From positions 1 through 33,947 of the forward strand of contig CALJUZ010000036.1 of assembly GCA_937975235.1 (NCBI GenBank): a DNA stretch of 33,947 nucleotides, in the 5' to 3' direction. Under the pieces are notes generated by a model. It was given only the letters and a program-made list of their open reading frames with translations. It searched no databases and was not told the DNA's origin. Positions 7,120 through 15,655 of this stretch are shown here, piece after piece. Source of the stretch: CALJUZ01 sp003387805 (GTDB taxonomy: Bacteria; Bacillota; Limnochordia; Limnochordales; ZCTH02-B6). The number at the start of each line of letters is the position of its first letter. Within the stretch, counting starts at the first letter, position 1. The translations under genes were made by a program, and so were the position numbers.

Positions 7120-8355
7120 ATGATGGTGACGACGGGGGAGAAGAAGGCCGGGCCGCGGCGCACCGTCGTTTTCAACGGGCGCGTCATGGCGCCGGGCGGA
7201 GACATCGAAGACGGCGTCGTCGTCATCGACGGCGGGCGGATTTCCTTCGTGGGCCCGGCGGCCGCCTGGCGCGAGGGGGGCGGGGCGGCCGCGGCGGTCC
7301 GGATCGACGCGGAAGGCGGCTGGATTTGCCCCGGCTTCGTGGACATCCACGTGCACGGCGGCGGCGGCGCCGACGTCATGGATGCGGACCCGGACGCCTT
7401 GCGGACCCTGGCCCGGACCCACGCCCGGTACGGCACGACGTCGTTTTTGGCCACCACCGTCACGGCGCCCCACGAAAAGCTGCTGGAAGTGGCCGAGGTG
7501 GTGGCGCGGATGGCGGGCCGGCCCGGGCATCCGGCCGGCGGTGCTCCCACGGGCGGGGCCCAGCTGCTGGGCCTGCACCTGGAGGGCCCGTACATCAACC
7601 CGCGGCGGGCCGGGGCGCAAAACCCGGCGCACATGCGGCCGCCGAATCTGCGGGAACTTGAGCAGCTTTACGAGGTGCTGGGTTCTGCTTGGCGAATTAT
7701 CACTATTGCGCCCGAGCTGCCCGGCGCCGAGGCGGCGGTGCGCTGGCTGGCCCGGCGGGGCGTGCTGGTGTCCATGGGCCACACGGACGCGACGCACGAC
7801 GAGGCGCGCGCCGCCGTCGCGGCGGGCGTGCGCCACGCCACGCACCTTTTCAACGCGATGCGGGGCTGGCACCACCGGGATCCCGGCTGCATCGGAGCCG
7901 TGCTCGACGACGACCGGGTCGGCGCGGAGATCGTCGCCGACGGCGAGCACGTCCATCCTTCCGCCCTGCGCCTGGCGTACCGGCTCAAGGGCCCGGAACG
8001 CCTGTGCCTGGTCACGGACTGCATCCGGGCGCTGGATATGCCCGACGGCGTCTACCGGCTGGGCGACGTAGACGTACTGGTGCGGGACGGGCGGGCCCGG
8101 CTGGCGGGCCGTGAGGACGCGCTGGCGGGCAGCCTGCTGACCATGTCCGGCGCGGTGCGGGCCATGGTGCGGCTGGCCGGCGTGCCGCTGCGGCAGGCGG
8201 TGACCATGGCGTCGCTCAATCCCGCCCGGGCCGCGGGCGTCGCCCGCGCCAAAGGGACGCTGGAGCCGGGCAAAGACGGCGACGTCGTCGTGCTGGACGA
8301 CGATTTGGCCGTTCGAGCTGTCGTCGTCGCCGGACAAGTCGTTTATTCTCGATGA
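7120..8355 (+). CDS. nagA: N-acetylglucosamine-6-phosphate deacetylase
   Basis: 411 aa. It converts GlcNAc-6-P to GlcN-6-P plus acetate in the cytoplasm, the first committed step of amino-sugar and wall-sugar catabolism. Amidohydrolase-fold signatures are intact: metal-site H77 and H79 in DIHVHGGGG, E155 in HLEGPYINP, H221 in GHTDATHDEA, H242 in HATHLFNAM, and catalytic D300 in LVTDCIRALDMPDG. Start ATG 7120 lies about 9 nt after GGAAGG; ATG 7123 is equally possible and differs by one residue. The stop TGA lies within the ribosome binding region of nagB, so the two genes are coupled. Confidence 0.96.
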   Translation: MMVTTGEKKAGPRRTVVFNGRVMAPGGDIEDGVVVIDGGRISFVGPAAAWREGGGAAAAVRIDAEGGWICPGFVDIHVHGGGGADVMDADPDALRTLARTHARYGTTSFLATTVTAPHEKLLEVAEVVARMAGRPGHPAGGAPTGGAQLLGLHLEGPYINPRRAGAQNPAHMRPPNLRELEQLYEVLGSAWRIITIAPELPGAEAAVRWLARRGVLVSMGHTDATHDEARAAVAAGVRHATHLFNAMRGWHHRDPGCIGAVLDDDRVGAEIVADGEHVHPSALRLAYRLKGPERLCLVTDCIRALDMPDGVYRLGDVDVLVRDGRARLAGREDALAGSLLTMSGAVRAMVRLAGVPLRQAVTMASLNPARAAGVARAKGTLEPGKDGDVVVLDDDLAVRAVVVAGQVVYSR

Positions 8356-8368
8356 GGAGTTGGCCGGC

Positions 8369-9103
8369 GTGAACATTGTCATCGTGAAAGACTATGAGGA
8401 AATGAGCGCCAGGGCGGCCGAGCACGTGGCGGAGTTTATCCGCGGCCGCAGCCCCGTGACCATCGGGCTGCCTACGGGCAATACGCCCACGGGCATGTAC
8501 CGTCGGCTGGTGGAGGAGCACCGCGCAGGGAAACTGGACTTCTCCGGCGTCACCACGTTCAACCTGGACGAGTACCGGGGGCTGGCGCCGGATCATCCCG
8601 CCAGCTTCGCCCGCTACATCAAGACGAACTTCCTCGACCATATCAACATTCCGCCGGGGCGGGCCCACTGGCCGTCGGGCACGGGCGACGAAGCCGAGGC
8701 GTGCCGGGAGTACGAAGCGGCGCTGGCGGCCGCCGGCGGGCTGGACCTGGTCATTCTCGGCATCGGCGTCAACGGCCATATCGCGTTCAACGAGCCGGGC
8801 ACGTCCTTCGCCAGCCGCACGCACGTGGTGCCGCTGACGGAGGAGACCCGCCGCATCGCCGCGGACGGCAAGAATTTCGCCCGGCCGGAGGACGTGCCGG
8901 AAGCCGGCATCACTATGGGCGTGGCCACGATTATGAGCGCGAAGCGGGTGCTGCTCCTGGCGTCCGGCCCCAGCAAGGCCCGGGCGCTGGCCGCCGCCGT
9001 GGCGGGACCGGTCACCGAGGACGTGCCCGCGTCGGTGCTGCAGCGGCACGACGACGTCACCATCATCGCGGACGAGGCGGCCGCCGCCGGGCTGCCGGCC
9101 TGA
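8369..9103 (+). CDS. nagB: Glucosamine-6-phosphate deaminase
   Basis: 244 aa, the usual length of the short Gram-positive NagB. It deaminates and isomerises GlcN-6-P to fructose-6-P, feeding glycolysis. Motifs: phosphate-binding LPTGNTPTGMY, FNLDEYRGL with the catalytic Asp, and GIGVNGHIAFNEPG with the His/Glu active-site pair. Start GTG 8369 is chosen because GAGGAG (8354-8359) is 9 nt upstream; in-frame TTG 8360 directly abuts that site. The sequence encoding the C-terminus (DEAAAAGLPA) is duplicated just beyond the stop. Confidence 0.96.
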   Translation: MNIVIVKDYEEMSARAAEHVAEFIRGRSPVTIGLPTGNTPTGMYRRLVEEHRAGKLDFSGVTTFNLDEYRGLAPDHPASFARYIKTNFLDHINIPPGRAHWPSGTGDEAEACREYEAALAAAGGLDLVILGIGVNGHIAFNEPGTSFASRTHVVPLTEETRRIAADGKNFARPEDVPEAGITMGVATIMSAKRVLLLASGPSKARALAAAVAGPVTEDVPASVLQRHDDVTIIADEAAAAGLPA

Positions 9104-9169
9104 TCGCGGCCCAAAGTCCCGGCGACGAGGCGGCCGCCACCGGCCTGATCGCGGTCCAAAGTCCCGGCC
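9071..9169. repeat. Tandem duplication of the nagB 3' end
   Basis: A unit beginning GACGAGGCGGCCGCC at 9071 recurs at 9124, and both continue into GGCCTGATCGCGG(C/T)CCAAAGTCCCGG. Unit lengths are about 53 and 46 bp. The first copy spans the nagB stop codon and the second is noncoding. Confidence 0.8.
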
Positions 9170-9279
9170 CGGGCCGACAAAGGGATTCCCTCGAACCGTG
9201 CGTTTGTCCCGTGCGCAATCCCGAAGTTTCTGATAAGCTGATGATGAAGGTGCTTCGGGGGGAGACGGGGGGTGAACGC

Positions 9280-10200
9280 ATGGACATGGTGGACGTGCTC
9301 GACCGGGAGCAGCAGGCGGAGCTGCACGACGCGGAGCCGCAAGGCCCCATCCGATTCGTCATCATCACCGGGCTGTCGGGCGCGGGAAAAAGCGCCGCCA
9401 TGCGTGCCTTTGAAGACCTGGGCTATTTCTGCGTCGACAACCTGCCCCCGGAGCTCATCCCCAAGTTCGCCGAAATGTGCCAGCGCGCCGGCAGCAACCT
9501 GCGCCGGGTGGCGCTGGTCAGCGACGTGCGCGGCGGCAAGTTTTTCGACCACTTGTTTGACGCGCTGGGCGAGCTGGAGCGAGTCGGGTTTCAGTACACG
9601 ATTCTCTTCCTCGAGGCGTCCGATGAAGTGCTGGTGCGGCGGTTCAAGGAAACCCGGCGGCGCCACCCGCTGATGCCCGAGGCGGGCGTCCTCGAAGCCA
9701 TCCGCGAAGAGCGGCGCCGGCTGCAGGAGCTGCGGGGCCGGGCCCACCGGGTGCTGGACACCAGCGACATGACGCCGCACGAGCTCAGGGACACTATCGG
9801 CCGCTGGTTCGCCGACGACGCCGCCGCGGGCACCACCGTCACCGTGATGTCTTTCGGGTTCAAGCACGGCATGCCCATCGACGCGGACCTGGTCCTGGAC
9901 GTGCGCTTCCTGCCCAATCCGTACTGGGTCGAAGACCTGGCTCCTTTGACCGGCAAAGATTCCGACGTGGAGGAATATGTGTTCAAGTGGCCGGTGGCCC
10001 GCCGGTTTATGGAAAAAACCGGCGAATACCTGGACTTTCTTCTGACTCAGTACGCGCAGGAGGGGCGCAGCCACGTCCTCATCGGCATCGGCTGCACCGG
10101 CGGCCGGCACCGCTCGGTGGCCATCGCCGAGCGTCTCGGGGAGTTTTTGCGCAGCCGCGGGCTGACGGTCAGCGTGCAGCACCGCGATTTGGGCGAGTGA
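9280..10200 (+). CDS. rapZ: RNase adapter / nucleotide-binding protein RapZ (YvcJ)
   Basis: 306 aa. Walker A GLSGAGKS spans residues 31-38, with the family's VDNLPPELIPK and SDVRGGKFF following. The C-terminal RapZ domain has GCTGGRHRSV (about 271-280), the site linked to GlcN-6-P sensing in E. coli RapZ. In Firmicutes YvcJ binds and hydrolyses nucleotides; the partner RNA and RNase are not known with certainty. Start ATG 9280 follows a G-rich ribosome binding site by 7 nt; in-frame ATG 9241 lacks one. It stands 22 nt before yvcK, as in most Gram-positive genomes. Its position directly after nagAB fits a role in amino-sugar homeostasis (inference). Confidence 0.96.
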   Translation: MDMVDVLDREQQAELHDAEPQGPIRFVIITGLSGAGKSAAMRAFEDLGYFCVDNLPPELIPKFAEMCQRAGSNLRRVALVSDVRGGKFFDHLFDALGELERVGFQYTILFLEASDEVLVRRFKETRRRHPLMPEAGVLEAIREERRRLQELRGRAHRVLDTSDMTPHELRDTIGRWFADDAAAGTTVTVMSFGFKHGMPIDADLVLDVRFLPNPYWVEDLAPLTGKDSDVEEYVFKWPVARRFMEKTGEYLDFLLTQYAQEGRSHVLIGIGCTGGRHRSVAIAERLGEFLRSRGLTVSVQHRDLGE

Positions 10201-10222
10201 CGTCGCCGCGGGAGTGACGCGG

Positions 10223-11581
10223 GTGCGTTTCTGGAAGTGGCTTTACCCCGGCATGGGCGTCAAGCGCTGGCTGCTGGTCATCGGCGCCGGCGTGGTTCTG
10301 ACCAGCGTCGGGCTCACCTGGATCATCGATATTGAAGTTCTGGGCGCTCTGGAGCGCAGCGCGCTGGGCTGGCTGGGCCGCCTGCTGGGCTGGCTGCCGC
10401 TGTGGATCGCGCCCGCGGTGGGCCTCACCTTGGGCGTGTCGGGCCTGACCCTCATCGGCTTCGGCTTGCGCGGCATGATCCGCTCCCTGCTGGAGGCGGC
10501 CGTGCCCGGGCGCGTCGAAAACCTGGCCGACGTCGTCTACAACAGCCAGCATCTGCGCAAAGGGCCGAAGGTGGTGGTGGTGGGCGGCGGCACGGGCCTC
10601 AGCACCATGCTGCGGGGCCTGAAAGAGTGGACGGGCAACATCACCGCCATCGTCACCATGGCCGACGACGGCGGCAGCTCGGGCCGGCTGCGGGAAGAGA
10701 TGGGCGTGCTGCCGCCCGGCGACATCCGCAACACGCTGGTGGCCCTGGCCGATACGGAAACGCTGATGGAAAAGTTGTTTCAGTATCGGTTCGAAACGGG
10801 CGACGGGCTTAAGGGCCACTCCTTCGGCAACTTGTTCATCGCGGCCATGACCGAGATCACCGGCGATTTCGAGCAGGCCGTGCGGGAGTCCAGCAAAGTG
10901 CTGGCCGTGCGCGGCCGTGTGCTGCCGTCGACGCTGGATTCGGTGACGCTGAACGCCGAGTACGAAGACGGCGGCACCGCGTCGGGCGAAAGCCGCATCC
11001 CCCAGCCCGGGCGGCGCATCCGGCGCGTCTTCTTGACGCCGACGGATCCGAAGCCTCTCGACGACGCCCTGCGGGCGCTGCGGGAGGCGGACGTCATCGT
11101 GCTGGGCCCGGGCAGCCTGTACACCAGCGTGCTGCCCAATCTGCTGGTGCCCGGCATCAGCGAGGCCATCCGCCGCTCCCGGGCGGTGCGCATTTACGTG
11201 TGCAACGTCATGACCCAGCCGGGCGAGACCGACGGCTACAAGGCGTCGGACCACGTGCGGGCCTTGATCGAGCATGCGGGCGAAGGGCTCGTGGACTACG
11301 CCCTCATTCATCGCGGCCGGGTTTCGCCGGCGCTGGAGGAAAAGTACCGCCGCATCGGCCAGCGGCCGGTGCCGGCCGACGTGCGGGCCGTGCGCAGCCT
11401 GGGCGTGGAACCGGTGACCCGCTCCATGGTCAGCGAGTCGGACCTGGTGCGGCACGACGCCGCGCTGCTGACGGTGGCCATCGAGGACTTGTGGCAGGCG
11501 CATCGTGCCCGGGACGGCCGCCCGGGCGGCTTGTGGCTGGCCCGCCTGTTTCCCGCGGCGACCCGCCGCGGCGGCTTGTAG
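10223..11581 (+). CDS. yvcK: Gluconeogenesis factor YvcK (CofD/UPF0052 family), membrane-anchored form
   Basis: 452 aa. The conserved core begins at about residue 115 (VVVVGGGTGLSTMLRGLK), followed by MADDGGSSGRLR, GDIRNTLVALA, HSFGNLFIAAMT and LGPGSLYTSVLPNLL. YvcK binds UDP-sugars such as UDP-GlcNAc and is needed for cell shape and growth on gluconeogenic carbon in Bacillus. Unlike the ~317-aa B. subtilis protein, this one carries two predicted N-terminal membrane helices (about 15-35 and 57-80), so it is probably tethered facing the cytoplasm. GTG 10223 is chosen because GGGAG (10210-10214) is 8 nt upstream; GTG 10214 overlaps that site. Confidence 0.95.
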   Translation: MRFWKWLYPGMGVKRWLLVIGAGVVLTSVGLTWIIDIEVLGALERSALGWLGRLLGWLPLWIAPAVGLTLGVSGLTLIGFGLRGMIRSLLEAAVPGRVENLADVVYNSQHLRKGPKVVVVGGGTGLSTMLRGLKEWTGNITAIVTMADDGGSSGRLREEMGVLPPGDIRNTLVALADTETLMEKLFQYRFETGDGLKGHSFGNLFIAAMTEITGDFEQAVRESSKVLAVRGRVLPSTLDSVTLNAEYEDGGTASGESRIPQPGRRIRRVFLTPTDPKPLDDALRALREADVIVLGPGSLYTSVLPNLLVPGISEAIRRSRAVRIYVCNVMTQPGETDGYKASDHVRALIEHAGEGLVDYALIHRGRVSPALEEKYRRIGQRPVPADVRAVRSLGVEPVTRSMVSESDLVRHDAALLTVAIEDLWQAHRARDGRPGGLWLARLFPAATRRGGL

Positions 11582-11614
11582 AGGCGCCTGCCGGCTGGTG
11601 GAGGTTGAAGGCCG

Positions 11615-12484
11615 TTGGAATTCGCCGAGCGCGTGCGCCACGAGCTGGCGCGGGCTATGCCGAAGCGCCGCTGCTGCCAGCACGCCGAGCTGGCGGCGTT
11701 TGCGGCCTTCAGCGGCGAGCCCGGGCCCGGGGGCGTGCGCCTCACCGCGGGGTCGGCCGCGGTGGTCCGCAAGATGTTCTCCCTGGCCAAGCTGGTGCTG
11801 GGCGAAGCGCCGGCCATGCGGCGCCAGGGGGGAAGGCGCGGGCGGTTTGCGGTGGAGCTGCCGCAGCCGCCGCCCGTGTCGGGCGAGGCGGCGTACGCGC
11901 GCGACTGCTGCGGCCGCGCGTACTTGCGCGGCGCGTGGCTGAGCCGGGGCTCCATTTCCGAGCCGGAAGCCGGCTACCATCTGGAATTCGTCGCGGGGAC
12001 GCCCGGGCAGGCCGAGACGCTGCGGGGCCTTTTGGCCCGCTACGGCGTGGCGGCCGGGATGGCCCCCCGCAAAGCCGACTGGGTTGTCTACTTGAAAGGA
12101 GCTGATGCCATCGCGGAACTGCTGCGTCTTACGGGCGCGCACGGCGCCCTGCTGGAATGGGAGGACTTCCGGGTCCTGAAGGAGATGCGCAACCGCATCA
12201 ACCGGCTGGTCAACGCGGAGACGTCCAACGTGGAGAAATCGGTGACGGCGGCCCTGAAACAAATCGAAGACATCCGGCTCATCGAGGCGGAGCTGGGGCT
12301 GGACAAGCTGCCGCCGTCGCTGCGGGAGGCCGCGCAGGTGCGGCTGGCCTACCCCGACGTGAGTTTGCGGGATTTGGGCCAGCGGTTCGACCCGCCGCTC
12401 AGCAAGTCGGCCGTCAACCACCGCATGCGCCGGCTGGCCCGCATCGCCGAGGATCTGCAGAGGAACAAGACCGCTTCGGGTTGA
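11615..12484 (+). CDS. whiA: DNA-binding protein WhiA
   Basis: 289 aa with a TTG start; the MEFAERVRHELAR opening matches the family's usual N-terminus. The N-terminal LAGLIDADG-like domain is recognisable (YLRGAWLSRGSISEPEAGYHLEF, about residues 108-130, split here only by eye). The C-terminal helix-turn-helix is VSLRDLGQRFDPPLSKSAV (about 248-266). WhiA is a transcription factor tied to sporulation in actinomycetes and to division and chromosome segregation in Bacillus. GGAGG lies 10 nt upstream. It closes the rapZ-yvcK-whiA operon, which here lacks the downstream crh often seen in Bacilli; the glycolytic operon follows instead. Confidence 0.95.
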   Translation: MEFAERVRHELARAMPKRRCCQHAELAAFAAFSGEPGPGGVRLTAGSAAVVRKMFSLAKLVLGEAPAMRRQGGRRGRFAVELPQPPPVSGEAAYARDCCGRAYLRGAWLSRGSISEPEAGYHLEFVAGTPGQAETLRGLLARYGVAAGMAPRKADWVVYLKGADAIAELLRLTGAHGALLEWEDFRVLKEMRNRINRLVNAETSNVEKSVTAALKQIEDIRLIEAELGLDKLPPSLREAAQVRLAYPDVSLRDLGQRFDPPLSKSAVNHRMRRLARIAEDLQRNKTASG

Positions 12485-12491
12485 AAATATG

Positions 12492-12520
12492 TTGTTGGCG
12501 CGCCCGCAGGCGAATACTAT
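12492..12520 (+). promoter_or_regulatory. Candidate sigma-A promoter of the glycolytic operon
   Basis: TTGTTG (12492-12497), 17 bp, TACTAT (12515-12520). The spacing is ideal and the hexamers moderate. It lies 65 bp before gap, which has a strong AAGGAGGAG ribosome binding site at 12567-12575. No obvious CggR operator or cggR gene is seen. Confidence 0.5.
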
Positions 12521-12584
12521 CGGGGCGCGCGAGGAGCACGGCCGTGGGCAACGGGCGTGAAAGGACAAGGAGGAGACGTATCCT

Positions 12585-13589
12585 ATGGCAATTCGAGTGG
12601 CAATCAACGGGTTCGGGCGCATTGGACGCACGGTGCTGCGCACCGCTCTGAACGATCCCGACATCGAGTTTGTGGCCATCAATGACCTTTCCGACGCGGG
12701 GACGCTGGCGCACCTGCTGAAGTACGACTCGGTGTTCGGCCCGCTGGGCGTGGACGTGCGGGTCGAGGGCGACGTGATGGTCGTGGGCGACAAGCGCATC
12801 CGCATGCTGGCCGAGCGCAACCCGGCCGACCTGCCGTGGAAGGAGCTGGGCGTGGACTACGTCGTGGAGGCCACGGGCGTGTTCCGCGACCGGGAGAAGG
12901 CGGCGGCGCACCTGCAGGCGGGGGCCCGCAAGGTCATCATCACCGCGCCCGGCAAAGACGAGGACATCACGCTGGTCATGGGCGTTAACCACGAGCTGTA
13001 CGACCCCGAGAAGCACCACGTCGTGTCCAACGCGTCCTGCACCACCAACTGCCTGGCGCCGGCGGCCAAGGTGCTGGACGACACCTTCGGCATCAAGCGG
13101 GGCTGGATGACGACCATCCACTCCTACACCAACGACCAGCGGCTGCTGGACCTGATTCATAAGGACAAGCGCCGCGCCCGCGCGGCCGCGGTCAACATCG
13201 TACCCACCACGACGGGCGCCGCGAAGGCCGTCGGCCTGGTGCTGCCGCACCTGAAGGGCAAGCTGGACGGCTTCGCGGTGCGGGTGCCCACGCCCAACGT
13301 GTCGCTGGTGGACCTGGTGGTGGAGCTGGAGAAGCCCGCGACGGCCGAGGAGATCAACAACGCGTTCAAGGCTGCGGCCGACGGCGCCCTCAAGGGCATC
13401 CTGGGCGTTTCGGAAGAGGAACTGGTGTCTTCGGACTTCGTGCGGGACAGCCGCTCCTCCATCGTGGACGCGCCGCTGACGCGGGTCATGGACGGCAACC
13501 TGGCCAAGGTCGTGGCCTGGTACGACAACGAGTGGGGCTACTCCACCCGGGTCGTGGACCTGGTCAAATACATGCACGGGCGTGAGTAG
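12585..13589 (+). CDS. gap: Type I glyceraldehyde-3-phosphate dehydrogenase
   Basis: 334 aa. It oxidatively phosphorylates glyceraldehyde-3-P to 1,3-bisphosphoglycerate. The Rossmann motif INGFGRIGR is at residues 7-15, the NAD-specifying Asp at 34 (INDLSD), and the catalytic Cys is C152 in SNASCTTNCLAP. C-terminal WYDNEWGYS is intact. Residues are consistent with a glycolytic NAD-dependent enzyme, although cofactor preference is not certain from sequence. It is first of gap-pgk-tpiA-eno; pgk begins 3 nt after its stop. Confidence 0.97.
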   Translation: MAIRVAINGFGRIGRTVLRTALNDPDIEFVAINDLSDAGTLAHLLKYDSVFGPLGVDVRVEGDVMVVGDKRIRMLAERNPADLPWKELGVDYVVEATGVFRDREKAAAHLQAGARKVIITAPGKDEDITLVMGVNHELYDPEKHHVVSNASCTTNCLAPAAKVLDDTFGIKRGWMTTIHSYTNDQRLLDLIHKDKRRARAAAVNIVPTTTGAAKAVGLVLPHLKGKLDGFAVRVPTPNVSLVDLVVELEKPATAEEINNAFKAAADGALKGILGVSEEELVSSDFVRDSRSSIVDAPLTRVMDGNLAKVVAWYDNEWGYSTRVVDLVKYMHGRE

Positions 13590-13592
13590 CCT

Positions 13593-14783
13593 ATGCTGAA
13601 CAAACTGACCGTTTCGGACCTGGACATGGCGGGGAAGCGCGTCCTGGTGCGGGTGGACTTCAACGTCCCCCTGCAGGACGGTGAGGTGGCGGACGACAGC
13701 CGCATCCGGGCCGCGCTGCCCACCATCGAGTATTTGCGCAGGCAGGGGGCGCGCGTCATCCTCGTCAGCCACCTGGGCCGGCCCAAGGGCCAGGTGGTGG
13801 AGGAACTGCGCATGGCCCCGGTGGCCCGGCGGCTGGGCGAGCTGCTGGGCTGCCAGGTGAAGACGGTGCCGGCCTGCATCGGCCCCGAGGTGGAGCGGGC
13901 CGCGGCGGCGCTGGCCGACGGCGACGTGTTGCTGCTGGAAAACGTCCGCTTCTACCCCGGCGAGGAGAAAAACGATCCCGAGTTCGCCCGGCAGCTGGCG
14001 TCCATCGCCGAGGCCTTCGTCAACGACGCGTTCGGCACGGCCCACCGGGCCCATGCGTCCACCGTGGGCGTGGCCAAGCTGCTGCCGGCCGCGGCCGGCT
14101 TCCTCATGCAGCGGGAGCTGGAGTTTCTCGGGCGCCTTTTGGAGGAGCCCGAGCGGCCGTTCCTGGCCATTTTGGGCGGCGCGAAGGTATCGGACAAAAT
14201 CGGCGTCATCCGCAACCTGCTGCCCAAGGTGGATTCCCTGGCCATCGGCGGCGGCATGGCGTACACGTTCTTGAAGGCCAAAGGCTATGAGGTGGGCCGC
14301 TCGCTGGTGGACGAGGAGCGCATCGGGCTGGCCAAAGAGCTCATGGACGAGGCCCGGCGGCACGGCGTCAACTTGCTGCTGCCCGTGGACGTGGTGGTGG
14401 CCGACAAGTTCGCGGAGGACGCCAACCGCAAGGTCGTAGACGTCGAGGAAATCCCGGCCGACTGGCAGGGGCTGGACATCGGGCCCAAGACGCGGCGGCT
14501 GTTCGCCCGCGAGATCGAGCGGGCCCGCACCATCGTCTGGAACGGGCCCATGGGCGTCTTCGAGTGGGCGCCCTTCGCCGAGGGCACCGAGGACGTGGCC
14601 CGGGCCATGGCCGGCAGCGGCGCCGTCACCATCGTAGGCGGCGGCGACTCGGCCTCGGCGGTGGCCCAGTACGGGTTCACCGACAAGATGAGCCACGTGT
14701 CGACCGGCGGCGGGGCGTCGCTGGAGTTCCTGGAGGGCAAGGAACTTCCCGGTATCGCCGCGCTGCAGGACAGGACCGAGTGA
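13593..14783 (+). CDS. pgk: Phosphoglycerate kinase
   Basis: 396 aa. It transfers phosphate from 1,3-bisphosphoglycerate to ADP. Signatures: RVDFNVPLQDG (residues 20-30), SHLGRPKG (59-66), NDAFGTAHRAHASTVG, and the nucleotide-site GGGDSASAV near the C-terminus. No insertion or TIM fusion is present; the protein ends at the normal length. Its own ribosome binding site is weak, so translation is probably coupled to gap. Confidence 0.97.
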   Translation: MLNKLTVSDLDMAGKRVLVRVDFNVPLQDGEVADDSRIRAALPTIEYLRRQGARVILVSHLGRPKGQVVEELRMAPVARRLGELLGCQVKTVPACIGPEVERAAAALADGDVLLLENVRFYPGEEKNDPEFARQLASIAEAFVNDAFGTAHRAHASTVGVAKLLPAAAGFLMQRELEFLGRLLEEPERPFLAILGGAKVSDKIGVIRNLLPKVDSLAIGGGMAYTFLKAKGYEVGRSLVDEERIGLAKELMDEARRHGVNLLLPVDVVVADKFAEDANRKVVDVEEIPADWQGLDIGPKTRRLFAREIERARTIVWNGPMGVFEWAPFAEGTEDVARAMAGSGAVTIVGGGDSASAVAQYGFTDKMSHVSTGGGASLEFLEGKELPGIAALQDRTE

Positions 14784-14787
14784 CGTC

Positions 14788-14813
14788 CGGCCGGCGGCTT
14801 GTTCCGCCGGCCG
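14788..14813 (+). other. Perfect 10-bp GC hairpin between pgk and tpiA
   Basis: CGGCCGGCGG (14788-14797), six-base loop, CCGCCGGCCG (14804-14813), starting 4 nt after the pgk stop. There is no T-run, so it is more likely an mRNA processing or stability element, or an attenuating structure inside the operon, than a terminator. Confidence 0.6.
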
Positions 14814-14887
14814 TTCACCGTCGGGGCGGGCTCGTCGCGGAGATCCGGCGCCCGCGGCGGGTTCCAGGGAGGGAACGTGGGAAACGT

Positions 14888-15655
14888 ATGCGCAAACCTC
14901 TCATTGCAGGCAACTGGAAAATGAACAAGACGGCCGCGGAGGCGGCCGCTTTCGGCGAGGAGATCCGCCCGCTGGTGGCGGACGTGGAGGCGGTGGAGAT
15001 GGTGATCTGCCCGCCTTTCACCGCGCTGCACGCGCTGGGCGCCCGACTCCGCGGCAGCCGCATCGGGCTGGGCGCACAAAACATGCACGAGGCGCCCCAC
15101 GGCGCGTACACCGGCGAAGTGTCGGCCGCGATGCTGAAGGAGGCGGGCTGCGGCTACGTCATCCTGGGCCACTCGGAGCGGCGCCGGCTGATGGGCGAGA
15201 CCGACGAGCAGGTCAATGCTAAGGTGAAGGCCGCGCTGGCAGCCGGGCTGCGCCCCATCGTCTGTGTCGGCGAAAGCCTGGAGCAGCGCCGGGCGGGCGA
15301 GACGGAGGACGTGGTGGTGGGGCAGGTGCGGGCCGCCCTGCGGGACGTGCCGCAGGACGCCGCGGCCGGCATCGTCATCGCGTACGAACCCGTTTGGGCC
15401 ATCGGCACCGGCGAGACGCCCACGCCCGACGACGCCAACCAGGTGGCGGCCGTCATCCGCAGCACCTTGGCCGGACTGTTCGGTGAGGAGGCGGCGGCGC
15501 AGGTGCGCATTCAGTACGGCGGCAGCGTCAACGCGGACAACATCGCGTCGTTTGCCGCTCAGCCCCACATCGACGGCGCCCTGGTGGGCGGGGCCAGCTT
15601 GGCCCCGGACTCGTTCGCACGCATCGTGCGCAATACGGAGGCGATTTTGGCATGA
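14888..15655 (+). CDS. tpiA: Triosephosphate isomerase
   Basis: 255 aa TIM barrel interconverting DHAP and glyceraldehyde-3-P. Catalytic residues are visible: N9 and K11 in AGNWKMNK, H95 in YVILGHSERR, E167 in AYEPVWAIGTG. The phosphate loop YGGSVNADN is intact. A purine-rich segment including GGGAGGG precedes the ATG. The 3' end overlaps eno by 4 bp (ATGA), indicating coupling. Confidence 0.97.
   Translation: MRKPLIAGNWKMNKTAAEAAAFGEEIRPLVADVEAVEMVICPPFTALHALGARLRGSRIGLGAQNMHEAPHGAYTGEVSAAMLKEAGCGYVILGHSERRRLMGETDEQVNAKVKAALAAGLRPIVCVGESLEQRRAGETEDVVVGQVRAALRDVPQDAAAGIVIAYEPVWAIGTGETPTPDDANQVAAVIRSTLAGLFGEEAAAQVRIQYGGSVNADNIASFAAQPHIDGALVGGASLAPDSFARIVRNTEAILA

Noticed and set aside
9203..9236. 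Promoter before rapZ (TTGTCC ... GATAAG)
   Set aside because: Spacing between the hexamers is about 22 bp, too long for sigma-A.
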